The notes: a model not told the origin generated them from the sequence alone. DNA of 64,000 nt from Lysobacter sp. Root690 (GCF_001427785.1 NZ_LMHM01000013.1:134237-198236); one strand, 5' to 3'. Shown: positions 52,833 through 61,575, counted from the stretch's first letter. Numbers and translations: made by a program.

Positions 52833-53804
52833 TCACCCCACCGCCACCACCAACGCCTCACGCTGCTTCGCATCCAACATCACCCCAACCCCGGCCTTCA
52901 GATTGTCGCTCTGATTGCGCGGTTTCGACGTCGCCGGTATCACCACCGTTACCGTCGCCTCGCTGAGCACGAATTTCAGCAGCAACTGCGCCCACGAATC
53001 CGCGCCAATCTCGATCGCCCACGCCGGCAGCGGCTTGCCTTTGACCTGGGCGAACAAGCGCCCGTCCTCGAACGCGCGATTGACCATCACCGCGATGCCG
53101 AGTTCGCGCGCGAGCGGGAAAATCGTCCGCTCAGCGCCGCGCGAAACCACCGAATAGTTGATCTGCACGAAGTCGGGCTTGAGCGCACGCATCTCGTCGG
53201 CCAGTTCGGCATGCGCTTCGTCGCGGTAGTGGGTCAGGCCGATCAATCGCACCTTGCCCTGTTGCTTGAGCTCGCGCGCGAGCGCGAACTGGACGCGGGT
53301 GTCGCGCAGGTTATGCACCTGCAACAGGTCGATGCGATCGGTGCGCAGCCGGCGCAGCGATTCGCCGAATTGCCGCCGTCCTTCCTCGATGCCGCTGACC
53401 CCCGACAACTTGGTCGCCAGGAACAATCGATCGCGCAGCTTGGCCTCGGTCACCAGATCGCCCAGCGCGTCTTCGGCGCTGGAATAGGTCGGCGCGGTAT
53501 CGATGACGCTGGCGCCGGCGTCGACGAAACGCTTGAGCACTTCGCGCAGCGGTGCGCGCGCGGCCTCGTCGCGGCCGACTTCGAAACTGCCCGAGGTGCC
53601 CATGCCGATCACCGGGATCGATTCGCCGGTGCTCGGGATCTTGCGCTTGAGCAGTGGGCCGACGAAGGGCGTTTCGGCGGGCGCGGCTGCCGCGGCGTTG
53701 GATGCCGGCGGCGGCGATTCTTGACTGCAGGCGGCGAGGGGTGCGAGCGCGAAACCGGTGGCGGCGAGCGAGGCGGTGCTGAGGAAATCGCGACGAGTGG
53801 TCAT
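52833..53804 (-). CDS. Tat-exported aldo/keto reductase
   Basis: A 323-residue aldo/keto reductase. The N-terminus is a Tat signal (TTRRDFLSTASLAATGFALAPLAAC) ending in a lipobox-like LAAC, so it may be an exported lipoprotein. AKR traits are VIGMGTSGSFEVG, DAGASVIDTAPTYSSAEDALGDLV (with catalytic D and Y), LFLATKLSG (catalytic K) and RTDRIDLLQVHN (catalytic H). NADPH-binding residues near the C-terminus (VIPATSKPRNQSDNLKA) are kept. Tat export of a folded NADPH enzyme fits its fold, but the physiological substrate is unknown. Confidence 0.9.
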   Translation of the reverse strand: MTTRRDFLSTASLAATGFALAPLAACSQESPPPASNAAAAAPAETPFVGPLLKRKIPSTGESIPVIGMGTSGSFEVGRDEAARAPLREVLKRFVDAGASVIDTAPTYSSAEDALGDLVTEAKLRDRLFLATKLSGVSGIEEGRRQFGESLRRLRTDRIDLLQVHNLRDTRVQFALARELKQQGKVRLIGLTHYRDEAHAELADEMRALKPDFVQINYSVVSRGAERTIFPLARELGIAVMVNRAFEDGRLFAQVKGKPLPAWAIEIGADSWAQLLLKFVLSEATVTVVIPATSKPRNQSDNLKAGVGVMLDAKQREALVVAVG

Positions 53805-53896
53805 GGGTGGACTCGTTGGAAATCGCAGTGGCTGATGAGGGTGGCGGGTGGTGAGTGGACGGGCGATAGAGGGCGGCGGCGGACGTTGCGTTGGCG

Positions 53897-54008
53897 CGGT
53901 CGCGGCTTGCGCCGCCCCTACAGGGGCCGATGCGGGAACGGCGCGAGTGGCAAATGCGCGACGCGGTCTCGTGAGCCGACTGTAGGAGCGGCGCAAGCCG
54001 CGACCGCG
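53897..54008. repeat. REP doublet (GTAGGAGCGGC family)
   Basis: Inverted copy GGTCGCGGCTTGCGCCGCCC (from about 53899) and direct copy CTGTAGGAGCGGCGCAAGCC (about 53980-54008), spaced about 55 bases. It is the main content of the gap between the aldo/keto reductase gene and the DUF72 gene. Confidence 0.88.
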
Positions 54009-54088
54009 ACACTACGATTGCGGCGCAACCATTCGCCAAGCGACATCATCAAGCCAGATCAGACCCAACGTCGAGCAACGCCAACCCA

Positions 54089-55000
54089 TCACCGTGCGCC
54101 CAACTTCTGCAACAACCGCATCGCCGCAGCGGGATTTCGCTCCTTCGCCGCGCTGATGAAGTACACGAACACCTCCCGCGCCGGACCGGCGGCGAGCGGC
54201 GCGGCGACATGCGGCAAATCCGGATTGTCCTCGCCGCGCGCCCAAGCCTTCGCGCGTCGCGCCCAGGCGTCGAGCTCGTCGTCGGGGTAACCGGTCGGAA
54301 TGCCCGCGCGCGAACCCATCAGCCGGGCGTAGACGAAATCGCCGGTGATGTCGGCCAAGGAGGGGTATTGATCGGAATCGGTGAACACCGTGGCGATGCG
54401 CCGCTCGCGCGCCAGCGCCAGGTAGTCGGCTTGTAGGAAACCGGGATGGCGCACTTCCAGCACGTGCTTGAGCGGACGGCCCTCGAGCGTGCGCGGCAGC
54501 GCGTCGAGAAACGCGGCCAGGTCGTCGCGATCGAATACGCGGCTGGGCGCGAGTTGCCACAGGATCGGCCCGAGCCGCTCGCCGAATTCGGCCAGGCCGC
54601 CTTCGATGAAGGCTTTCGCGCCCGACGCGGCCTTGGCCAGCGCGCCGCCCTGAGTGATGCGGCCGGGCGCCTTGAGCGAGAACACGAAATGCTCCGGCGT
54701 TTCCGCCGCCCACTTGGCGTAGGTCGCCGGTTTCTGCGCGCTGTAGAAGGTGCCGTTGATCTCGATGCTGCTGAGCTGACGGCTGGCGTATTCCAGCTCG
54801 CGCCGTTGCACCAGCTTGTCGGGATAGAAATTGCTGCGCCACGGCACGAAGGTCCAGCCGCCGATGCCGCTGCGGATGCCGTCGATGGGTTTGACCCCGG
54901 TGTTGCCGGCGAGCGGATCGGCCGGCGCGGCCGCGGCTGAGGCGAACAGGTCGCCGCCGGAGGCGGAGGCGTCGTTGGATTGGCTGCGTTTGCGATTCAT
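54089..55000 (-). CDS. DUF72 family protein
   Basis: A 303-residue DUF72 protein (TIM-barrel-like). It starts at MNRKRSQSND with a low-complexity N-terminus. The family block is visible: IRSGIGGWTFVPWRSNFYPDKLVQRRELEYASRQLSSIEINGTFYSAQKPATYAKWAAETPEHFVFSLKAP, then VLEVRHPGFLQADYLALARE and YARLMGSR. The biochemical role of DUF72 is not settled. Its start overlaps the stop of the VOC gene by four bases (ATGA), so the two are translationally coupled. Confidence 0.9.
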   Translation of the reverse strand: MNRKRSQSNDASASGGDLFASAAAAPADPLAGNTGVKPIDGIRSGIGGWTFVPWRSNFYPDKLVQRRELEYASRQLSSIEINGTFYSAQKPATYAKWAAETPEHFVFSLKAPGRITQGGALAKAASGAKAFIEGGLAEFGERLGPILWQLAPSRVFDRDDLAAFLDALPRTLEGRPLKHVLEVRHPGFLQADYLALARERRIATVFTDSDQYPSLADITGDFVYARLMGSRAGIPTGYPDDELDAWARRAKAWARGEDNPDLPHVAAPLAAGPAREVFVYFISAAKERNPAAAMRLLQKLGAR

Positions 55001-55416
55001 AGGTTCCACGGGTTGTAGGTGCCGAACCACCACAGGCGGCCTTCGAGATCGCGGCAGGTGTAGGCGCGTCCGCCGTAATCCTGGTCGGCGATGTCGACCA
55101 CGATGTCGGCGCCGGCCGCACGGGCGCGGGCGTAATGTTCGTCGGCGTCGCTGACGACGACCGAGCAGGCCTGAGTTTCGCGCCCGCCGATCTCATCGGG
55201 TTGGACGATGCGTTGGCCCCAGTCGCTGGCGTTGTCGACCGAGCCGAGCATGATCATGCCCGGTCCGTAGGTCAGTTGGGCGTGGTGGACGATCTCGCCG
55301 TCGGCGTAGACGGCGTGTTTCTCGAAACCGAAGGCGCGGCACAGCCACTCGATCGCGGCGGGCGCGTTGCGGTAGCGCAGGGACGGGATGATCGTGCTTC
55401 CGGCGATGGGATCCAT
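54997..55416 (-). CDS. VOC family protein (PhnB-like)
   Basis: A 139-residue VOC protein, TIIPSLRYRNAPAAIEWLCRAFGFEKHAVYADGEIVHHAQLTYGPGMIMLG, then ARARAAGADIVVDIADQDYGGRAYTCRDLEGRLWWFGTY. The pattern matches PhnB-like glyoxalases. The start is the ATG after AAGGAG. It is the first gene of a two-gene unit with DUF72 and is divergent from the GFA gene. The upstream region shared with the GFA gene holds two dyads. Confidence 0.92.
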   Translation of the reverse strand: MDPIAGSTIIPSLRYRNAPAAIEWLCRAFGFEKHAVYADGEIVHHAQLTYGPGMIMLGSVDNASDWGQRIVQPDEIGGRETQACSVVVSDADEHYARARAAGADIVVDIADQDYGGRAYTCRDLEGRLWWFGTYNPWNL

Positions 55417-55464
55417 GGGGCGCTCCTTGAGACCGAATGCGGGCGGCGTGGACAGCGCGAAGCG

Positions 55465-55479
55465 GACGTGACACACGTC
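55465..55479. promoter_or_regulatory. 15-bp dyad GACGTGACACACGTC
   Basis: A perfect inverted repeat, six bases each side of ACA, about 50 bases before the VOC start and 64 before the GFA start. A candidate operator for the divergent pair. Confidence 0.45.
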
Positions 55480-55485
55480 AGGCGA

Positions 55486-55513
55486 CGAGGATAACGCCGC
55501 GGCGTTATCCTCG
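55486..55513. promoter_or_regulatory. 28-bp perfect palindrome in a divergent promoter
   Basis: The left half CGAGGATAACGCCG is followed directly by its exact reverse complement. It lies about 30 bases before the GFA start and 70 before the VOC start. Length and perfection are unusual for this window, and it could be a strong operator or a cruciform. Confidence 0.6.
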
Positions 55514-55542
55514 CGTCTTCATCGGCGAAGGGAGTTTCGGAC

Positions 55543-55893
55543 ATGACCCAGTATTCGGGCGGCTGTCACTGCGGCAAGGTCGCCTACGAGGTCGAGGGCA
55601 CGATCGACCAGGCGATCGACTGCAATTGTTCGATGTGCCAGCGCCGCGGCGGCCTGCTGTGGTTCGTGCCGCGCGGCAATTTCAGCCTTAAGACCGATCC
55701 GGCGGAACTTGGGACGTATCACTTCAACAAGCATTCGATCGACCATCATTTCTGCAAGAGCTGCGGTATTGCGTCCTTCAGCCAGGGGCAGATGCCGGAT
55801 GGAACGAAGATGACCGCGATCAATGTGCGGTGTCTGGAAGGGATCGATTTGAAGTCGGTGAAGGTCGTGCCGGTGGATGGGCGGTCGTTTTAA
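55543..55893 (+). CDS. GFA-family (glutathione-dependent formaldehyde-activating) zinc protein
   Basis: A 116-residue GFA-fold protein. Zinc-binding cysteine motifs are all present: GGCHCG (7-12), CNCSMC (28-33) and CKSCG (about 71-75). The name reflects a Paracoccus enzyme once thought to activate formaldehyde with glutathione, and most members have unknown substrates. It stands in divergent orientation to the VOC-DUF72 unit across the palindromes. Confidence 0.92.
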   Translation: MTQYSGGCHCGKVAYEVEGTIDQAIDCNCSMCQRRGGLLWFVPRGNFSLKTDPAELGTYHFNKHSIDHHFCKSCGIASFSQGQMPDGTKMTAINVRCLEGIDLKSVKVVPVDGRSF

Positions 55894-56200
55894 TAAGGCA
55901 TCGGCTTGGCGCTGAGATTGCGTCGTGCCGTGGTGACGGAATCAACGTCGCGAAGCTGCGACCACCAAGTTGCGGCCACCCAACTGTAATCGCCAAGTTG
56001 CGGGTGATGCCTTGCTTTCCCTCTCCCGCTCGCGGGAGAGGGTAGGGTGAGGGCGTTGTTTCCAGCAGACTTTCGCGGCGGTCCGTTTGCCCTCACCCCG
56101 GCCCTCTCCCGCAAGCGGGAGAGGGAGCAATAAGCGAGACGATTCGATCGTGCGTGGTGCGGTTCAATCCGCGTGAGTTATCGGCCGCGTAAGCCGCGGT
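55894..56200. other. Gap with a REP doublet
   Basis: No gene is seen. It contains two CCCTCTCCCGC-type hairpins (56017-56055 and 56089-56128) between the convergent GFA gene and the small winged-helix-like gene. An AAGTTGCG-like short repeat is seen near 55954-56010. Confidence 0.7.
56017..56128. repeat. REP doublet (CCCTCTCCCGC family)
   Basis: Hairpin CCCTCTCCCGCTCGCGGGAG at about 56029 with flanking AGGGTAGGGTGAGGG, and an inverted copy from 56089 (CCCTCACCCCGGCCCTCTCC). Spacing about 34 bases. Confidence 0.88.
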
Positions 56201-56455
56201 TCAATTCGCGTCGAGTCCCGAGCGCAACCGCTCCCGCCCGCGCTCAGTCAACACCGCCAGACTGCTCTCCCCATGCGCCTCAACCCGCACCCAACCCGGC
56301 GCGGGATGATCGCCGATCGCGTCTTCGCCGATCCAGGCCAGTTCGCGCAGCAGCACGCTCATGCGCACGCCCAGCCGCTTGCACAGGCGCGGTAACGAGA
56401 CGCCGCCAGGTTCGCCGGCCAGCATCGCCAGCAAGGGCTCAGTCAACTCGGACAA
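56201..56455 (-). CDS. Small winged-helix-like protein at the end of the formate locus
   Basis: An 84-residue protein: LTEPLLAMLAGEPGGVSLPRLCKRLGVRMSVLLRELAWIGEDAIGDHPAPGWVRVEAHGESSLAVLTERGRERL. The helix-turn-helix-like VSLPRLCKRLGVRMSVLLRELAWIG and the closing LTERGRERL resemble small winged helices. The start is not certain: TTG codons at 56455 and 56446 overlap the FdhF-type stop (56439-56441), and an ATG lies at 56425. It is probably co-transcribed with the oxidoreductase gene. No function assigned. Confidence 0.65.
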   Translation of the reverse strand: MSELTEPLLAMLAGEPGGVSLPRLCKRLGVRMSVLLRELAWIGEDAIGDHPAPGWVRVEAHGESSLAVLTERGRERLRSGLDAN

Positions 56456-58790
56456 GGCCGATGTCCTTGGCCGACTGCAGTTGCTGGGCCGGCTGCGCCA
56501 CATGCGGGTACACGATCACCGGGATCGATTTGGACGTCGGCGTGCGTGCTTCGTCGGCGAAGCTCGACAGCGGCACCAGCGAATTGGTTTCCGGGTAATA
56601 CGCCGCCAGGCAGCCGCGCGGGATGTTGTACTCGACCAGCAGGAAGCGCTTGGCCACGCGCCGCACGCCGTCGTCGCAAAGACTTTCCAGGTCGACCCAG
56701 TCGCCGGCCTGCAGCTTCAGTTCGGCGATGTCCTGCGCGTTGATGAACAACACCCGCCGTTCGCCGAACACGCCACGGTAGCGGTCGTTCATACCGTAGA
56801 TGGTGGTGTTGTACTGATCGTGCGAACGGGTGGTGGCCAGGGTGAACACCGGTTGCTCGCGGCTAGCGCGGGCGCGATGCACGGGTAGGTCGGTCGGCAC
56901 CGCATGCGGCTTGAATAGCGCCTTGGCTTCGCGATTGAGCCAGCGCCGCTCGGCCGCGGCATTGGTCAGGTGGAAACCACCGGGCACGCGCACGCGCAGA
57001 TTGAAATCGTAGAAATCGTCGAACACCTCGGCGATCTTGTCGCGGATGCGATCGTAATCGCCGATCAACCACAGCCACGGCACCTTGCTGCGCGCGCCGA
57101 GGGTCGCGTGCGCCAGACGCGCGACGATCGCCGGTTCCGACAGCAGCATCGGATCGGCTGGCGCGTTGATGCCGGCCGACAGGTGCACCATGCTCATCGA
57201 ATCCTCGACCGTCACGCTCTGCGGCCCGGCCTGCTGCATATCGATCTCGGTGCGGCCCAGGCAGGGCAGGATGTAGGCGTCGCGGCCATGCACCAGATGG
57301 CTGCGGTTGAGCTTGGTGGTGACATGCACGGTGAGGTCGCAGCGACGCAGCGCGCGATGAGTGGCTTCGGTGTCGGGTGTGGCGGTGGCGAAGTTGCCGC
57401 CGAGGCCGAAGAAGGTCTTGCAGCGGCCGTCGAGCATCGCCTCGATCGCGCCGACCGTGTCGTGGCCGTGCTCACGCGGCGGTTCGAACCCGAAAACATC
57501 GCGCAGGCGATCGAGAAATGCCGGAGACGGCTTTTCGTAGATGCCCATGGTGCGATCGCCCTGCACGTTGCTGTGGCCGCGCACCGGGCACGGCCCGGCG
57601 CCGGGGCGGCCGATATTGCCGCGCAACAGCATCAGATTGACGATCATCTGGATGGTCGCGACCGAATGCTTGTGCTGAGTGATGCCCATGCCCCAGCAGC
57701 AGATCACGCTCTTGGCCCGCGCGTAGATATCGCCGGCGCGTTCGAGTTCGGCGCGGGTCAGCCCCGATTCGGTGACGATCGTGTCCCAGGATTCGCTCTC
57801 GACCTCGGCGACGAAGGCATCGAAGCCGCGGGTGTGTTCGGCGATGAAGTCCAGATCGATCACCCGCTCGCGCCCGTCGCGCCGCGCCTGCGCGTCGAGC
57901 TCCAGAGTGCGTTTGATCATGCCCTTGACCGCGGCCAGGTCGCCGCCGATGCGCAACTGGAAATAGTCCGAGGAAATGCGGGTCGAGCCGTTGTGCAACA
58001 TCTCCAGCTTGTCCTGCGGATCGGCGAATCGTTCCAGGCCGCGCTCGCGCAGCGGGTTGAACGAGACGATCGCTGCGCCGCGCTTGGACGCCTGGCGCAG
58101 TTCGCCGAGCATGCGCGGATGATTGGTGCCCGGGTTCTGACCGAAGATGAAGATCGCTTCGGCGATTTCGAAATCGCGCAACTGCACCGTGCCCTTGCCG
58201 ATGCCCAGTTGCGCCTTCATCGCGGTGCCCGAAGGTTCGTGGCACATGTTCGAGCAATCGGGAAAATTGTTGGTGCCGTACTCGCGCACGAACAACTGGT
58301 ACAGGAACGCGGCTTCGTTGCTGCAGCGCCCCGAGGTGTAGAACAGCGCCTGGTCGGGCGAGGCGAGCGAGTTCAGATGCGCGCCGATGCGGTTGAAGGC
58401 TTCGTCCCAGGTGATCGGCAAGTATTTGTCGCTGGCCGCGTCCCAGCGCATCGGATGGGTCAGGCGGCCCTGGTTTTCCAGCCAGTGATCGCTGTAGCGC
58501 GCTAGGTCGGCGACGGTGTGTTCGGCGAACAGTTCCGGCGTGGCGCGATGCTTGGTCGCTTCGGCGGCCACGGCCTTGGCGCCGTTCTCGCAGAACTCGA
58601 AGGTCGAGGTGTGGTCGCGGTCGGGCCAGGCGCAGCCGGGGCAGTCGAAACCGTCGGGCTGGTTGGCCGACAACAAAGTGCGCGCGCCGCTCACCGGGAT
58701 GTCTTGTTCGATCAGTTGGGTGGCGACGCTGCGCAGAGCGCCCCAGCCGCCGGCGGGGCCGTTGTAGGGGCGAATGGGGTTCTTGCTCAT
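56439..58790 (-). CDS. FdhF/YdeP-family molybdopterin oxidoreductase
   Basis: A 783-residue molybdopterin-dependent oxidoreductase, cytoplasmic (no Tat signal). The N-terminal cysteines C50 and C53 in CPGCAWP, with C67, are candidates for a cluster. The predicted molybdenum ligand is C183 in NMCHEPSGTAM. Other blocks are YTSGRCSNEAAFLYQLFVREYGTNNFPDC, IFIFGQNPGTNHPRM, GPCPVRGHSNVQGDRTMGI and the C-terminal molydopterin-binding TRSHDQYNTTIYG. This is the FdhF/YdeP branch, whose electron donors are often unknown. It follows fdhD by 16 bases and the transporter gene, so the operon is a formate or formate-like module. Confidence 0.9.
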   Translation of the reverse strand: MSKNPIRPYNGPAGGWGALRSVATQLIEQDIPVSGARTLLSANQPDGFDCPGCAWPDRDHTSTFEFCENGAKAVAAEATKHRATPELFAEHTVADLARYSDHWLENQGRLTHPMRWDAASDKYLPITWDEAFNRIGAHLNSLASPDQALFYTSGRCSNEAAFLYQLFVREYGTNNFPDCSNMCHEPSGTAMKAQLGIGKGTVQLRDFEIAEAIFIFGQNPGTNHPRMLGELRQASKRGAAIVSFNPLRERGLERFADPQDKLEMLHNGSTRISSDYFQLRIGGDLAAVKGMIKRTLELDAQARRDGRERVIDLDFIAEHTRGFDAFVAEVESESWDTIVTESGLTRAELERAGDIYARAKSVICCWGMGITQHKHSVATIQMIVNLMLLRGNIGRPGAGPCPVRGHSNVQGDRTMGIYEKPSPAFLDRLRDVFGFEPPREHGHDTVGAIEAMLDGRCKTFFGLGGNFATATPDTEATHRALRRCDLTVHVTTKLNRSHLVHGRDAYILPCLGRTEIDMQQAGPQSVTVEDSMSMVHLSAGINAPADPMLLSEPAIVARLAHATLGARSKVPWLWLIGDYDRIRDKIAEVFDDFYDFNLRVRVPGGFHLTNAAAERRWLNREAKALFKPHAVPTDLPVHRARASREQPVFTLATTRSHDQYNTTIYGMNDRYRGVFGERRVLFINAQDIAELKLQAGDWVDLESLCDDGVRRVAKRFLLVEYNIPRGCLAAYYPETNSLVPLSSFADEARTPTSKSIPVIVYPHVAQPAQQLQSAKDIGLVRVD

Positions 58791-58806
58791 GGGCGCGATT
58801 CCAGAT

Positions 58807-59724
58807 TCATGCGGCGGCTTCGCCGCTGGCGTCGACGGGGTCGTCGAGCAGCCGGTATGCGTGGGTGTAGACGGCATGCCCGTCGTCGCGGGCGAAGCCG
58901 ATCAAGGTGAGGTTGGCCGAGTCGGCCAGTGCGATCGCCAACGCGGTCGGCGCGGAGATCGCGGCCAACAGCGGGATGCCGGCTTGCGCGGCCTTCATCG
59001 CCATCTCGAAACTGGCGCGGCTGGTGACCACGGCGAACCCCGACAGCGGATCGATCGCGCGCGTCGACAGCGCCCCGATCAGTTTGTCCAGGGCGTTGTG
59101 GCGGCCGACGTCTTCGCGCACGAACAGCACGCGGCCGTCGCGATCGGCCCAGCCGGCGGCATGGGTGGCGCCGGTCAATGCGTTGAGCGGTTGCTGCTGG
59201 CGCAGTTCGCGCAGGGCGCGTTGCAGAGCGTGCAACTGGATCGGTGCGCTGTCGGGCAGGCGCGGCGGCGGACGCAGCACCGCTTCGATGCTTTCGGTGC
59301 CGCACACGCCGCAGCCGCTGCGGCCCTGCAGATTGCGCCGGCGTTGATCGAGCGCGGCGGCGCGCGCCTCGGGAATGCTCAAGGCGATGGCGATGCCTTC
59401 GAGCGAGGTGTCGATGGCGTCGACGCGCAATTCCTGCGCGCTCGCGACGATGCCTTCGCTGAGCGAGAAGCCCAGGGCGAAATCGGTCAGATCGTCGGGC
59501 GTGGCCATCATCACCGCGAACGGCGTGCCGTTGTACGACAACGCGACCGGCACTTCGGCGGCGATCGCGTCGAGCGCTTCGGCCACGCGTTCGCCGCGGC
59601 GCCGCTGCACCTTGCGTTGTACCGCGCCGGCCGTGGCGGTCGCGGCTGTACTGGCCGGCGCAGCCGCATCCGCCGATGACTCGGTGCGATGGGACGGATG
59701 CGGTGTCGGCGAGGATCGGTTCAT
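58807..59724 (-). CDS. fdhD: Formate dehydrogenase accessory protein FdhD
   Basis: A 305-residue sulfurtransferase that delivers sulfur to the molybdenum cofactor. It has the catalytic-type pair C138 and C141 in GCGVCGTES and the FdhD blocks DLTDFALGFSLSEGIV, TGATHAAGWAD, FVREDVGRHNALDKLIG and VVTSRASFEMAMKAAQAGIPLL. The start is MNRSSPTPHP, with a low-complexity N-terminal 40 residues. It lies between the transporter gene (46 bases apart) and the oxidoreductase gene, which it should activate. Confidence 0.94.
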   Translation of the reverse strand: MNRSSPTPHPSHRTESSADAAAPASTAATATAGAVQRKVQRRRGERVAEALDAIAAEVPVALSYNGTPFAVMMATPDDLTDFALGFSLSEGIVASAQELRVDAIDTSLEGIAIALSIPEARAAALDQRRRNLQGRSGCGVCGTESIEAVLRPPPRLPDSAPIQLHALQRALRELRQQQPLNALTGATHAAGWADRDGRVLFVREDVGRHNALDKLIGALSTRAIDPLSGFAVVTSRASFEMAMKAAQAGIPLLAAISAPTALAIALADSANLTLIGFARDDGHAVYTHAYRLLDDPVDASGEAAA

Positions 59725-59770
59725 TGGATGTGTAGCGCCGGACGCTGCGCTCAGCGTCCGGCTCGCGGCC

Positions 59771-61453
59771 TCAGTGGAACAGCACGAAGGCTTTCTGCAA
59801 GGTGACCCACACGCCCCAGGCCAGCGGAATCCCGACCGCGGCCCAGGCGGCGAACACCAGCAGCGGGTTGCCGCCATGGCCGACCTGCGCCATCTGCTCG
59901 GGCGTGTACAAGGCGCCGCCGTTGCTGCCGGTCTTCTCGTGGGCGAGGGCTTTTTCGCGCGCCAGTTCCTCCGGCGTCATGAAATGTTTCTGCGCGACCG
60001 GGCGCACCATCAGATTGCACAACAGGCCCAGCACCAGCATCCCGGCCAGGATATACATGGTGGTGTTGTAGACCTGCGAAGGCGGCAGGCCCAGGCCGAG
60101 CTGGTAGTCGCGCATGTAGGTGACCACGACCGGCCCGAGGATGCCGGCGGTGGCCCAGGCGGTGAGCAGGCGGCCGTGGATCGCGCCGACCATCTGGGTG
60201 CCGAACAAGTCGGCCAGGTACGCCGGGATGGTCGCGAAACCGCCGCCGTACATCGACAGGATCACGCAGAAGATCGCCACGAACACGCCGATGCTGCCGG
60301 CCGAACCGGCCGTCGGCGCGGACGCGTACAGGGCGAAGCCGAGCACGAAGAACACCACGTAGGTCGCCTTGCGGCCGATGTAGTCCGAGGTCGAGGCCCA
60401 GAAGAAGCGTCCGCCGATGTTGAACAGGCTCAGCAGCCCGGTGAAGCCCGCGGCGATGGTCGCGATCAGGCCCAACTGGGTCGCGTCGAGCGACTTGATC
60501 CCGCCGTCGACGCCGATCAACTTGCCGCCGAACACTTCCTGCAACATCGGCGAAGCCATGCCGATCACGCCGATGCCGGCGGAGACGTTGAGGCACAACA
60601 CACCCCACAGCAGCCAGAACTGCGGGATGCCCCAGACCTTTTTCACGTGCACGTGCTGCTGGGTGATCATCGCGTTGCTGCTCGCGGCCGGCGGCGTCCA
60701 GCCCGCGGGTTTCCAGCCGCTCGGCGGCACCCGGTAGCCGAACGCGCCGCCCATCATGAACACGAAATACAGCGCGGCCATGGTCAGGAAGGTTTCGTAC
60801 ACGCCGACCGAGGTCGCGGTGGCGTAGTGCTTCATCAGCATGTCGGCGAGCGGGCTGCCGATCAGCGCGCCGCCGCCGAAGCCCATGATCGCCATGCCGG
60901 TGGCCATGCCGCGGCGGTCGGGAAACCATTTGATCAACGTCGACACCGGCGAGATGTAGCCCAGGCCCAGGCCGATGCCGCCGATCACGCCCGAGCCCAG
61001 CCACAGCATCCAGATCTGGTGGGTCTTGATGCCGATCGCCGAGATCACAAGGCCGCCGCACCAGCACACCGCCGAGACCACGCCGGCCTTGCGCGGTCCC
61101 GCGCGTTCCAGCCAGCCGCCCCAGATCGCCGCCGAGCAGCCCAGCAGCACGAAGAACAGGGTGTACATCCAGCTCAGTTCGCTGACTTTCCAGTCGCAGC
61201 CGGTGGCGACCATGCGCGCGAAGAAACTCATGTCCTTGGCGCAGTCGAGCGGTTGCTCGATGCCGATCGCCTTCGACAGCGGCAGCCAGAACACGCTGAA
61301 GCCGTAGGCCATGCCGATGCACAGATGGATCGCCAGCGCGGCCGGCGGGACCAGCCAGCGGTTGAAACCGGGCTTGGCGACGATGCGCTCCTTGGACAGC
61401 AAGCCTTCCGTGGCCGATGACGGTGCTGCGATCACCGCGCTCTGATTGGACAT
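59771..61453 (-). CDS. OFA-family MFS transporter (oxalate/formate antiporter-like)
   Basis: A 560-residue inner-membrane major facilitator protein with twelve helices. OFA traits are LAIHLCIGMAYGFSVFWLPLSKAIG, GVIGGIGLGLGYISPVSTLIKWFPDRRGMATGMAIMGFGGGALIGSPLAD and GGRFFWASTSDYIGRK. The length is greater than usual because of a long insert between helices 6 and 7 (about residues 230-280) and an extended tail. It is the first gene of the fdhD/oxidoreductase operon, so formate or another small carboxylate is the likely substrate. Two candidate operators precede it. Confidence 0.9.
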   Translation of the reverse strand: MSNQSAVIAAPSSATEGLLSKERIVAKPGFNRWLVPPAALAIHLCIGMAYGFSVFWLPLSKAIGIEQPLDCAKDMSFFARMVATGCDWKVSELSWMYTLFFVLLGCSAAIWGGWLERAGPRKAGVVSAVCWCGGLVISAIGIKTHQIWMLWLGSGVIGGIGLGLGYISPVSTLIKWFPDRRGMATGMAIMGFGGGALIGSPLADMLMKHYATATSVGVYETFLTMAALYFVFMMGGAFGYRVPPSGWKPAGWTPPAASSNAMITQQHVHVKKVWGIPQFWLLWGVLCLNVSAGIGVIGMASPMLQEVFGGKLIGVDGGIKSLDATQLGLIATIAAGFTGLLSLFNIGGRFFWASTSDYIGRKATYVVFFVLGFALYASAPTAGSAGSIGVFVAIFCVILSMYGGGFATIPAYLADLFGTQMVGAIHGRLLTAWATAGILGPVVVTYMRDYQLGLGLPPSQVYNTTMYILAGMLVLGLLCNLMVRPVAQKHFMTPEELAREKALAHEKTGSNGGALYTPEQMAQVGHGGNPLLVFAAWAAVGIPLAWGVWVTLQKAFVLFH

Positions 61454-61494
61454 GCGTGGACCCCTCTGATTCGTGCCGCCGGCCTGACCTCAAA

Positions 61495-61512
61495 TATGTG
61501 CTTCAGGACATA
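61495..61512. promoter_or_regulatory. 18-bp dyad, candidate operator of the formate operon
   Basis: TATGTGCTTCAGGACATA is palindromic at seven of nine pairs. It lies 42 bases before the transporter start. The TATGT/ACATA arms recall the TATAT/ATATA-type arms of ModE sites, and a ModE-like gene is about 1 kb away, but the match to known ModE boxes is not strict. Confidence 0.4.
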
Positions 61513-61561
61513 AAGTAGGGGGATGCCCGGAAGTGTTTGCGAGGCTAACGCGGCCAGGGGC

Positions 61562-61575
61562 GTGACGTATATCAC
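61562..61575. promoter_or_regulatory. Candidate CRP/FNR-family (Clp-like) site
   Basis: GTGACGTATATCAC has the GTGA-N6-TCAC form of CRP-type binding sites, about 108 bases before the transporter start. In xanthomonads the CRP-like protein Clp recognises TGTGA-N6-TCACA; the outer bases here are C and C, so the match is partial. Confidence 0.5.

Noticed and set aside
59375-61420. 681-codon plus-strand frame opposite the OFA transporter gene
   Set aside because: The minus strand encodes a twelve-helix transporter. The plus frame is histidine, aspartate and alanine rich, typical of an antisense artefact.
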